Of a DNA stretch of 64,000 nucleotides, positions 21,526 to 31,339 are shown piece after piece. This stretch comes from Dactylis glomerata (Eukaryota; Streptophyta; Magnoliopsida; Poales; Poaceae). Each line of letters opens with the position of its first letter. Within the stretch, counting starts at the first letter, position 1. Made by a program: the position numbers and the translations under genes. The stretch covers positions 5,105,448-5,169,447 of the forward strand of contig QXEO01000406.1 of the NCBI GenBank assembly GCA_007115705.1. Direction: 5' to 3'. Under the pieces are notes generated by a model that did no database searches, had not been told where the DNA came from, and saw nothing but the letters and a program-made list of their open reading frames with translations.

Positions 21526-21843
21526 GTAGCCCCCGAGATTCTACCCGAATTGCAGATTCGGGTTGAATATCAGATCTTCAATTTTTCGACTTGATCAATA
21601 CTTGACTTCTTCAAATCTTAAAATCTTCAACTTGGTCTTTTGACTTATCTTTCTCTATAATATCTCGCAAGGGGCTTTGATGAACAAGCCTGACAACTCT
21701 GACAGATCAAGAGGTCAGTTAACTGCCAGAATAGACACTTGCCACCTACTTCAAATTCAATCCCCTTGGACTTGAATTCGGGAAACCAGTCAAACCCACT
21801 CTTTTGCCGCATTTAGGACTTACAAAGAATGAGTCCCAGTGGT
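21526..21843 (-). other. Element C 3' non-coding region, left piece
   Basis: This starts with the PPT-like tract and corresponds base for base to 26033-26350 in B. It holds no open frame of note. It ends in the target copy GTGGT (21839-21843) of D and continues at 25506. Confidence 0.75.
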
Positions 21844-22401
21844 TGATAAGGATCACACCGGTGATCCTATGAGTTTTTGTCCCGATCTTTCACAGCGAGT
21901 CGACCCGGATAAAATCTTCCAATCACGCGATGAACGTCACCTGAAGACGAGGACGAATCCATCAAGCAACGTGATGATGAACACCATGCCTCAAACCAAA
22001 GCACGACAATCCTTGATGAACACAAGAACCTCCGCAGCAACTTTATTCGATAAACGGCATCGCCATCCCCGGAGGGATGCTTCACCAAGAAACACAACAC
22101 AATAGTTTGTAAACTAAAATTCTAAACTCCCTAAACCCTAGACTACTGGCCTCCTTATATAGATGGCCAGAAAACTGTTGGGCTTGGACAGGCCCAAACC
22201 CAAAACACACATAAACCTAAGTGGCCCATAACATGACCTAGCACACGGAATAACATAAGCAGATATGTAAATTGCTGACACAACCTTAGACTAAATTATT
22301 TCATATCGTAGGTCGTCCTGGCGTGCCAATCAGCAACGAGCTTCCCTCATCTTGGTGGAGTCCTAAAATTGGGCTTCACCTCCTCCTTCGTGCCCATATC
22401 A
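21844..22401 (-). repeat. 3' LTR of element D (558 bp)
   Basis: It runs from TGATAAGGATCACACC to GTGCCCATATCA on the plus strand. The minus strand carries a TATATAAGGAGG promoter-like box at about 22155. The last codons of the element frame reach into this LTR (down to 22347). The adjoining purine tract on the minus strand is GAAGGGTGGGAGGA (22402-22415). Confidence 0.9.
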
Positions 22402-23996
22402 TCCTCCCACCCTTCAAAAAGCGTTGTCCCCAACGCGTGAGGGTCTGCTTGAAAGGGTGGCGGAATATCAATAATAGCAGCACGCATATTCGCCGTCTTC
22501 AAGTCTTGCTTGCCTACCGCACCACATCCTCCCTCTTGGCCTGCTCGACTTGATACATCCCTGGGTGGTTGCACCTCTTTTCTTCGCCAAATGAACTTGT
22601 ACTTAGGCACCTCCACCTTCTTCTTCTTCTCAACTCTTGATGGAGCTTTGTGCTGCTGAACATGAACCTTCTGTGCACGACCCTGCAAAGTAGTAATGCC
22701 TAGGCCACACAACTGACGAACACGTCCATCCTTGCCTTTGTGCACACGTACTGCTGCTCCAACAAAATGTTTCCGAGGTGTTCTCACAAAACTGTAGCTG
22801 ACTACCCGCGGCACCATATGCACCGGAACACGATCAGCACCACCGTCATCGGTCTGAACACCCATGTCAACACGAACTGGAAGTGGAACAGATGGAACAC
22901 ATGCTGACATATCCTTCCCGTCATCAATAAGAGGCTTGACTTCAACCGGCTTGTCACTAACAAGAACAAATGGCTTGTCATCTACAGGCTTGGCTGAAAC
23001 ATTATCACCATCGATGCTTTTCACATCATGCTCCTCATGCTGCGGCGTAGCTAGCCCAGATTTTGGCTTGGCCTTGCGCAACTTCGCCTTGTGTACCACC
23101 AGCTCAACATCAGACTTTATTTGATCATCCTGCATAGGTTTCAAAGTCCGCTGTTTGCCGTCATGCACAAAAGAATATGTATTTGCTCTCCCAGCATGCA
23201 TAGCATTGTGATCATACTGCCATGGATGTCCAAGTAATATCCCACACACCTCCAATGGCAACACATCGCACTCGACCTCATCAACATAATCACCAACTGT
23301 GAATGGCACACGTACTCTATGAGTAACCTTTAGCACACCGCAGCTATTCAACCACACAACATGCTTAGGTTCAGAAAAACGCTAGGTGGACAACCCCAAT
23401 GATGCCACCACAGCCCTACTGATGCCATTACAGTAACTACCGCTGTCAATAATCAGTTTGCATGCCTTCTCCTTGATGGTGCACTGTGTTTGAAAAAGGC
23501 TACATCGCTGATTCCTCCTTATCGCCTCATCACCATTGGACAATTTGTGAAGTTGTATACTCATACCTCTCAATGGTGTGTCATCTCCATCAACTTTGGC
23601 TTGTACCATTGGAACAACCGCCTTATCTGATTCCACGGTCTTGTCCAAAAATCGAGTACGCAGAAATTGCTTAAAAACCTCCCAACGAGATGTTTCAAGT
23701 GTGATGCCCTTTGCGCACCGTTCTTCATGCCACCAACCAGCCACCTGCGTACCCACACACCGATGGGCAAGTACAAATTCAGTAAAACCGCCAAACTTGC
23801 TATCACGAGCACGACATTGTGCAAAGCCACGCTCCATGTGAGATTCCCAAGACTCATACTCTGTGAACTTTGCAGCACTGTTCAAACTCCACGTGATTTT
23901 AGTTGCATCATACCGAAAACCAGCCAAGATCTCTAAATAGTCACTGTAGATATCGTCCGCTTTGTCAGTCAAACGGACAGGCCTTGATGAACCCAT
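22347..23996 (-). pseudogene. Element D gag-like/protease protein with one nonsense codon
   Basis: ATG 23996 (MGSSRPVRLTDKADD) opens a frame homologous over its whole length to the 531-codon protein of E. A TAG at 23384-23382 replaces the Trp codon of STWRFSEP; the frame then continues to 22347. Visible parts: a gag-like segment (WESHMERGFAQCRAR; AGWWHEE; WEVFKQFLRTRFL), a protease-like IIDSGSYCNG, and GHPWQYDHN shared with the CRM-1 protease region. The remainder is a basic, low-complexity tail with no RT, RNase H or integrase. Likely dead because of the stop. Confidence 0.82.
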
Positions 23997-24942
23997 ACCT
24001 GAATATTTCTGGTATGCACTTGTCCGTCACGTAGAAAAAATTGCGAAGAAATTTGTTCCAAACTAAACGGAGTAGTCTCCTTGCTGTATGCAGACTGTCG
24101 AGAAAACCAATATAAAATTTTGCACTGATCTGAAATATCTTGTGCTGCTCCTAGTAATCTGTCACAAAAATCTGCAAAAATCCTGTACAAACTGAAGCAA
24201 AACAGTCTTAACTAACTGACAGGGGCGAGCGAGCGAGGCAAACAGACGTGGCCGCGCGGGACGCCAGAGAGCAGATGCTCTCCGTCGTATGGCGAGCAGG
24301 AGCTACGTCCAGCCGAACGAGGCGCCGGGCCGATCGCCTCCTGCGAAACACGTTGCAAGTTGGGCCGGCCCACACTTGGACAGGGAATCATGCAGGGGAA
24401 AAGCACCTGGCGCGGGCGGGCCAGGGCACAGACTGCCTCTGCGCTCGGGCGTGGCGTGTCATCCCTCGACGCGGGTGACTGGCGACGCTGCGCCTAGGCG
24501 CAGACGGTCTCCGTCCCTCAGCGCGAGGCAGCGAGCGCAGCGCTGCTATTTTTTTTTCCCTTTCCTCCTCCGATCGGATCTGGCAACTTGGCAGGAAAAA
24601 AACTGTAGCGATCGATTCCTGCACGTTTCCTTGCCTATACTCGATACGAGGAAAATCACCTGCCTGCGATCCACTCCTTTTTTCTCTCTGCTGATGTCGA
24701 TCGGATCTGAGCAATAGCGTACCTCGATCAGATCTTGTATCGCCCGGAATTGCAAAATCTCCTCACTTCCCTGGACTCCAACAAATGATCTAGTTCTTGC
24801 ACTGCCTAGAACCACCAAAACAGAACACGATCCAATCTGAAACGCCACTTCCGATCTGAAAACTGTTTCAGGGAAAAGAACAATCCGTAGAACAATCAAT
24901 CTACAATACTCGCAGTGATAAACCCAGTAATCTGATACCACA
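23997..24942 (-). other. Element D leader and primer site
   Basis: The plus strand shows TCTGATACCA at 24931-24940, on the minus strand the primer site TGGTATCAGA next to the 5' LTR. The leader is G/C-rich around 24220-24540 with a GCGAGCGCAGCGCTGC block also present in E (about 41505-41520). The open frames in it (24248-24717 plus, 24388-24941 minus) are not conserved in E and are rejected as genes. Confidence 0.7.
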
Positions 24943-25500
24943 TGATAAGGATCACACCGGTGATCCTATGAGTTTTTGTCCCGATCTTTCACAGCGAGTC
25001 TACCCGGATAAAATCTTCCAATCACGCGATGAACGTCACCTGAAGACGAGGACGAATCCAGCAAGCAACGTGATGATGAACACCACGCCTCAAACCAAAG
25101 CACGACAATCCTTGATGAACACAAGAACCTCTGCAGCAACTTTATTCGATAAACGGCATCGCCGTCCCCAGAGGGATGCTTCACCAAGAAACACAACACA
25201 ATAGTTTGTAAACTAAAATTCTAAACTCCCTAAACCCTAGACTGCTGGCCTCCTTATGTAGATGGCCAGAAAACTGTTGGGCTTGGACAGGCCCAAACCC
25301 AAAACACACATAAACCTAAGTGGCCCATAACATGACCTAGCACACGGAATAACATAAGCAGATATGTAAATTGCTGACACAACCTTAGACTAAATTATTT
25401 CATATCGTAGGTCGTCCTGGCATGCCAATCAGCAACGAGCTTCCCTCATCTTGGTGGAGTCCTGAAATTGGGCTTCACCTCCTCCTTCGTGCCCATATCA
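24943..25500 (-). repeat. 5' LTR of element D (558 bp)
   Basis: Same length as the partner LTR, differing at about 10 positions, mostly transitions. It is followed by the target copy GTGGT at 25501-25505. Confidence 0.9.
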
Positions 25501-25505
25501 GTGGT

Positions 25506-25698
25506 TCTCAGGGTACCTAGTGCGTCCACCAGGATTTTTCTTCGCGTCGTAGACACGGATACATACCAGCAGAGCGCATCCATGTGCGTATACCAGGCCA
25601 CACAGGACGGATCCTGGGGTCTTACCTTCATGATATATTTCAGTCACGGCATTCGAGTTTTGACACGATGACGCAACCCGAGAATCATATATCGCAGC
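25506..25698 (-). other. Element C 3' non-coding region, middle piece
   Basis: This continues the sequence broken by D and matches 26351-26545 of B. It ends in GCAGC (25694-25698), the target copy of B; C resumes at 34792. Confidence 0.75.
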
Positions 25699-26032
25699 TG
25701 ACGAGGGGTTAACTCGACAAATGTCCTAGATGAAGGACTTAGGATCGGGGAGATAGGGCGTCGGATGAACTCGAAGGTAAAGTTAGTCGAAATAGGTGTG
25801 TGTCGAAAGTAAACTTGGGTGTTCAACCTGGCTTGCTTTCAATCTGCCCTCCACCGTCCCCTCCTGGCCCCTATATATAGGTGGCCAGGTCTCGAGGATC
25901 GGGTAGGGTCCGATACAGATTATAATATCGACATACGGTAAAGACTCGTATTCGACTATCATTACAATTGGGCCTAGCTATACGGGCCTTAGGGTACTCA
26001 ACTAACGGGCTCTATTAGCTATACCCTTGTCA
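25699..26032 (-). repeat. 3' LTR of element B (334 bp)
   Basis: It runs TGACGAGGGGTTAAC to CCCTTGTCA on the plus strand. The minus strand has a TATATATAGG box upstream of GGGGACGG. The adjoining PPT-like tract (26033-26044) has one substitution relative to C. Confidence 0.92.
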
Positions 26033-27097
26033 GTAGCCCCTGAGATTTTACCAGAATTGTAGATTCGGGTTGAATCTCTAATCTTCAAATCTTCGACTTG
26101 ATCAATTCTTCGACTTCTTCTTATCTTCAAATCTTCGACTTGGTCTTTCGACTTATATTTATGATAATTTGTTCGCAAGGGGTCTTGATGAACAAGCCTG
26201 ACAACTCTGACGGATCAAGAGGTCAGTTAACTGCCGGAACAGATACTTGTCACCTACTTCAAATTCAATCCCCTTGGACTTGAATTCGGGATACCGGTCA
26301 AACCCACTCTTTTGCCGCATTTAGGACTTACAAAGAATGAATCCCAGTGGTTCTCAGGGTACCCAGTGCGTCCACCAGGATTTTCTTCGCGTCGTAGACA
26401 CGGATACATACCAGCAGAGCGCATCCATGTGCGTATACCAGGCCACACAGGACAGATCCCGGGGTCTTACCTTCGTGATAAGTCACGGCATTCGAGTTGT
26501 GTTGCGATAACGCAACTCGAGAATCTCATGTCGCAGTCAAATTTTGACTGAAAATATTCGGGTCTCTTCAACCATAAAGCTCGCTCCCGATGGGAGTAAC
26601 ACTCCTGCACTTCTTCAATTATAATACTTTGCCAAGAAATATCGTCGGGTGCGCGCTCAGTGCTCCCGATGGGAGTAGCCCCCGAGGCTATAGTCGAAAA
26701 AGGCTTTTTCGAGTATAGGCTAAAAAATGTAATGTAGTCCATCATTTTTCAACTCGAGATATTTTAACTTCCAGATACGTCATCTTCGAGATACTTCAAC
26801 TTCGAGATACCTTAAGGACAACTTGTCGTCAAATACTAATCCACCACTTCAGAGAGAAGTTTGTATTTATCATTCTTTAAAATAGTAGCCCCCATGGCTA
26901 TAATCGAAACTCCTTCGTATACAGTCTTGTGCACCTATTTTGCACTTGTCGGTGCCATCTTTTCCTCTTTCTTATATCATATTCTTTATGACGTCAAGGA
27001 ACATGTCACTCTGTACCATTCCGAACCGTTGCATGGGCAGTACTGTAAATTTCTCCATTTTTTGACCGTTAGTGGGCTGCCGTTTCCACTCTTTGCG
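26033..27097 (+). other. Non-coding region of B upstream of antisense gene 1
   Basis: No frame with recognisable content. Contains a module at 26641-26703 (GGGTGCGCGCTCAGTGCTCCC ... GTAGCCCCCGAGGCTATAG) that occurs twice in the equivalent region of C (34916-34980, 35053-35112). Further AGCCCCC tracts lie at about 26886 and 27227. On the minus strand these read as purine-rich copies of the tract beside the 3' LTR. The region probably includes distal promoter sequence for gene 1. Confidence 0.6.
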
Positions 27098-27140
27098 CCA
27101 CGTCTCAGCCCATGATCCTTCTCCCAGAAGATATATAAGG
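27091..27140 (+). promoter_or_regulatory. Putative promoter of antisense gene 1 in B
   Basis: TATATAAGG (27132-27140) lies 113-121 bp before the ATG at 27253. Just upstream is a block CTTTGCGCCACGTCTCAGCC (27091-27110) continuing CATG, with an ACGT core. Both block and TATA box, with their spacing, are conserved at the same place in C (35390-35440), while flanking bases have drifted. Confidence 0.6.
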
Positions 27141-27252
27141 GGCGTAATGGGGGATTTTTACTGTTTACCAGCTTGTTCCCTCCGCCGCCTCCATTGCTGA
27201 TCTCCTCTGTCCCCTCCTCTCGTGCATAGCCCCCGAGCGCACTTCGTACTGG

Positions 27253-29946
27253 ATGCGCGTGAAACACCGGGCCACCAAGAGCACCATGGCCAAGACTTCT
27301 GCCACCAACTGGCTGCGCTCCGCCATCACAAAGAAGGAGGTGGAGAAGGCCAGGGCGGACGGCCTCATCGCCGCCCAGGATTCCATCAAATTTCCTAGTA
27401 CTGAGCGGATCCCGAAGCCCCCGAGCGGGTATCGGGTAATGTTTCTTGCTTTCCTCCTCCACGGTTTCTCTCTTCCTGCCCACGAGTTTTTCCTTGGGCT
27501 TCTATTTGTCTATGGTGTGCAGCTCCACCAACTCACACCGAATTCCCTTCTGCACATTGCCTGTTTCATGACCCTCTGCGAGTCATTCTTGGGCATTGAG
27601 CCCCACTTCCTTCTTTGGAGGTCAATCTTTCAGCTCCGCCCCAACGTTGCTTTGGCTAGGAAACCCGAACTGGGTGGAGCCATCGTTTCTGTGCGCCCTG
27701 AGGCGCAATACCTTGAATTTTCCATGGCCACATCTGTCCAAGGGTGGAGGACAAAGTGGTTCTATATCAAGGACCGCAAATCCTCTCTTGAAGATGAATA
27801 CGGCCTTCCTCCCTTTGACGCTTCCCAGGAGGTAAAGAAATTGGCATCGTGGGATATGCTCCCCTCAGATGCAGAAGTAGAAGAAATTCTTCCTCTTCTT
27901 TCCCGCATCAAGGCTTTAAAAGGAGGTCAAGGAGGTGCTCTGTCAGGTATGCAACTCATGGCGTTTTTTATTCAACGTCGAGTTCAACCCCTACAACACT
28001 GCCTTACCAAACTTTGGAATTACTCCGGCTTGGAAGATCCTACCCGCATATCTGAAGATTTGATATCGAAAGAAGATGTCGACAAGCGAGTCAGGAATCT
28101 CACCAAGCTCACCAAAGAACATGCAGTTGCGGATTTAACCGCTGATTTTTTCGACTCTGTGCACCCTCTGCCTGAGGTATGTATCTTCGCGTTCACTTAT
28201 TGTCAAACTTTGCTTGGTTCGATTTGCGTTATTCTGTGCCTTTGCACTCTGCTGACTTATTTATATGCAGGGTCACCAATTCCTTGTTTCTCGTCCTCCT
28301 CTTCCAGAGGCAGGGCCCCTACCAGCTGGTCTAGCCTCTCCTGCATCTAAAGCCCCCGAAGCTGACGAAAGTCAGGACGGAGATGATGTCGAAGAATCAG
28401 AAGAGGAAACTAGCTCGTCGACATCGCCTCCTCCTGCACTTGCTGAAGATGTTGGTGTCGACAAGAAAAGGAAACGTGTCGACGAAATCGCTTCATCGAG
28501 TTCTGCAGCGGCTGGCAAAGCCCCCGTTCTTGCAGAAGATATGGAGTACTTTGACATGCTAGCATCATAAGTATTGTATTCGAGTTCTTCAATTGCATTG
28601 TTCTTGCCTTATTTCCATAATTTATATTCTTCATGCAGTGATGATGGAGAGCCACCAACATATGCGACAGCTGCTCCCCCGACTTCTCCTGCGGCCATTG
28701 ATGAGCCTATTGAGCTAGATGTTGCGCCAAGGGCTACCAGGTCTTCTGTGAAGAAGGTTCCTCAAGCCCGATACCCCAAACGCTCAAAGAAGGCCAAAGA
28801 AACCGACGTTTCTCTGGAGGCCCATGCATCTACGGTTTCTTCTGACGATGTGATCAATTCTTTTTTGCTTTCCTTTCATACACTTCTGCTCTTACACACT
28901 CCTTTTCTCAGGCATTATTGAAGAGATTCATCGCCCTGGGCACTAAATGTGCTGAGTACCTAAAGGTTGCGAAAGCTTCCGAAGGTACAATTTTGACGTC
29001 TAGTCATTACTTTTCTTCTGTGCTTTATCCTTTGCTATTTATCTGACTCCCTGTCGTCCTCTTTTGTAGCTGCTTTAGCAACAGCCAATGCCCGGATTGC
29101 GTCGCTGGAAGCGGAGCTCCGTGCTTCTCAGAAAGCTTACGATGCTGTGGCCACTGCCAAGGCAAACGCTGAGAAGTCGCAGAAATCTGCGCTTGGTAAG
29201 GCGAAGAAAGCTGAAAAAGCTTTAGCTGATGCCAACAAGGATCATGCCCAGCGAGAGCAAGCCGTGGCGGAGCGTCTCCACACAATGTCCACTGCTGCTG
29301 AAAGTAAGTGTTTCGCATTGCCTTCCTTTTTTCGACTTCTGTTGCACTATTGCATGTGCTGACATCTTCCTCCTTCTTTTCTTTTCTACCTTCTTTGTGT
29401 CGTGCAGGTTTTACTGGGGTATCTCCATCGGCCCTGCAACCGGACGGTGACCCTCTGATGACTGCGGTGAATTTACTCGAGGAAAACTGGATATCTATCC
29501 AGGAAACTTTCGAGTTAGTTAGCCACGTTCTTTCACGACTATTTGTCGGGTTGTGGCCGAAGAAAAGGTCAGCGGTCCCGAAGGACAACTTGAGCGATCT
29601 TGCCAAGACCTTCGATACAACTGAAGACCCCACTCTTCAGCTGAAAGGACTTTCAATTAAGCGTGGTGCCGAGGGTGCTATTGCACTTTCTCTTGCGCAT
29701 GGTACGAATTTTGACTGGGAGAGGGTTAGCTCCCCTCATGGCCACACCCGTGATGAGATGAAGGCTTTTTTTGAGAAGGCGAAGAAGTTGGCACCTGCGT
29801 TGTTGACAACTATTTCTCCTTCGGTAGCTTCTGCGGTGCCTGCCGCACCATCTCCAGCAATGGAAAATCCAGTGCCACCGTCGACTTCCGGTGAGGAAGT
29901 TGCCGTGCCCTCTTCTACCACGGAACACAATGCTGAGGTGGCGTAG
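27253..29946 (+). CDS. Element B antisense gene 1, six exons, Transposase_28-like
   Basis: Exons inferred from splice consensus and comparison with A and C: 27253-28176, 28271-28566, 28639-28849, 28912-28984, 29070-29303, 29408-29946. They total 2277 nt, an exact open frame of 758 codons plus stop. Exon 1 (308 codons) has the conserved block GYRVMFLAFLLHGFSLPAHE, then HIACFMTLCESFLG and GWRTKWFYIKDRKSS, which I recognise as the family called putative gypsy-type transposon protein (Pfam Transposase_28). Exon 2 is acidic with KKRKRV, a possible nuclear signal. Exon 5 (residues about 502-579) is a long coiled-coil. Exon 6 has LEENWISIQETFELV. Role unknown. Intron 2 begins AT instead of GT; if retained, a TAA at 28568-28570 would end the protein near residue 405. 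Confidence 0.75.
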
Positions 29947-30126
29947 ACTCGGCTTTCTTTGTAGCTTTTAGTTTTCTCCTTTTGGATGCAAAAACTTTAG
30001 TTGAGTGCAACCCGAGAACCTTAGTCATAGGGTTTTGCACTTATGTAAATATATTTCTGGCGTATGAAGTATTATGCTGTCTCTCTGAAATGTTTCTCCT
30101 TTCTTTCCCCTTTTGGCTTGCAGTCG

Positions 30127-31056
30127 ATGCGCGTCAATGATCCTTTGACTCACGGTCCTGCTCCTTCTTCTACCCGTGTGTTCGGTTCTCAGATTTCGTC
30201 GACTCCTAGTCGATGCAGCCGATGCGCAGAGTACTCTTCCAGAGTTTCCGATCTTGAGGCTCGCCTGACTTTAGCCAAGCGTCAAGCACAGATGGCTATT
30301 GACAAAGCTAGCAAAGCCAGTGGTTATATGAAGCAAATATCTTCACTAGACGAAAAGGTCTCCAGCTTGACGGCTAAGAATGTTCATAATGAAGAATGCG
30401 AATCTTTTATTCTTGGCATTGTCGAGTCTGCCTGCGAGATGTTACGATGTAAGTTTTCTTTCGACTCCTTCGTTCCCTGATTGTCCCCTGCTGTTTTTGT
30501 GACACCTTTTGCTGCGATAGGCACTTGTTTGGATTTCGCTGCTGAGGACCGTCGGGTTGCTGAGCGAAATGCGGCTTTGGAGAAAATGTCGGCTGGCTTT
30601 GAGACTTTGTGGTCTGATTCTCGACGCCGGAATGCCATTGTACTGCTTCAGGATCGTGCCCAGCATATTGGCAAGTCAGTTGATGGTTTCCGACAGGCTC
30701 TTACAACTATGCACTCTGTTATGCTTCCCCGCAATCCTTTGCCTGCGACTTTCCCGCTTCTTCTTGATGTTTTCAGATCCAGCCATCGTATTCATAGATT
30801 GATAGAACTGAACTTAGTGGCAGGTGCCAATTTTGCTCTCGGGTGGATACGCAAGTGGCATCCCAGGCTGAATTATAGCACGATGTCTCTAAGTTTGGCT
30901 CCAGGTGGGGCTAGCCTTCGGGTACATATGGAGAACACACTGCAACCTGCTCGAAGACTCGTAGCTAGGCTTCTCGAAGCGGATGCTGCGTTTTTCCGTG
31001 AGTACCATTATTTAGATCCTTTAGGCGTAGATGATTCTGATAACCCGTTATTGTAA
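30127..31056 (+). CDS. Element B antisense gene 2, two exons, 285 codons
   Basis: Exon 1 30127-30448 (322 nt), intron 30449-30520 (GTAAGT...GATAG), exon 2 30521-31056 (536 nt); open throughout. ATG 30127 lies six bases after a TTGCAG acceptor-like site, so the gene may be spliced from an upstream leader or be a further exon set of the gene 1 transcription unit, whose stop is 180 bp upstream. Exon 1: SRCSRC Cys motif and coiled-coil (about residues 35-100). Exon 2: VLLQDRAQHIGKSV, HRIHRLIELNLVAGANF, LDPLGVDDSD. Identical exon lengths in A; C has lost five bases in exon 2. Function unknown. Confidence 0.72.
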
Positions 31057-31339
31057 TATTTTTGTAACGCGAGAGTGTCTTATTTTGCGACTTGTATGTC
31101 GAAAAAAATTTGTCCTCAAAGCGTTTTTGTGCGTTTACCGCATTTCTTCCTTCGAAAGACTCGTAAACTCGAATATGAGGAACGTTTCATCTTTATTATA
31201 CTTGTGATGTAAGATACATGGGATGACCCAAGAGATCTGGCCTGTGACCTGTGTTCTGGATCTAGAGGGTATTGCCCCTGGTATAACTCGTGGCTTTTAC
31301 AGCCTTATTTTTCTACTTTACTCTATTGTCTTATGATGC
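31057..31339 (-). other. Convergent spacer between gene 2 and gag in B
   Basis: These 283 bases separate the tail-to-tail ends of gene 2 (plus) and gag-protease (minus). They are homologous to 17360-17649 in A (inverted) and 53573-53862 in C. No coding frame. Confidence 0.5.

Larger units (their letters stand above)
21844..25500 (-). mobile_element. Element D: 3.66-kb non-autonomous gag-protease element
   Basis: Two 558-bp LTRs (21844-22401 and 24943-25500) are flanked by the perfect target duplication GTGGT (21839-21843, 25501-25505). Minus-strand order is LTR, methionine-type primer site, 950-bp leader, a single gag-protease frame, purine tract, LTR. About 10 LTR differences (about 2%). 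It is inserted in the 3' region of C, where the host sequence is continuous once D is removed. Same family as E. Confidence 0.92.

Noticed and set aside
24248..24941. Open frames on both strands in the leader of D
   Set aside because: They overlap each other, depend on G/C-rich repeats and are not conserved in E.
27253..31056. Idea that the spliced genes are a host gene captured or hit by the element
   Set aside because: Three copies (A, B, C) carry the same genes at the same place inside separate elements, so they belong to the element family.
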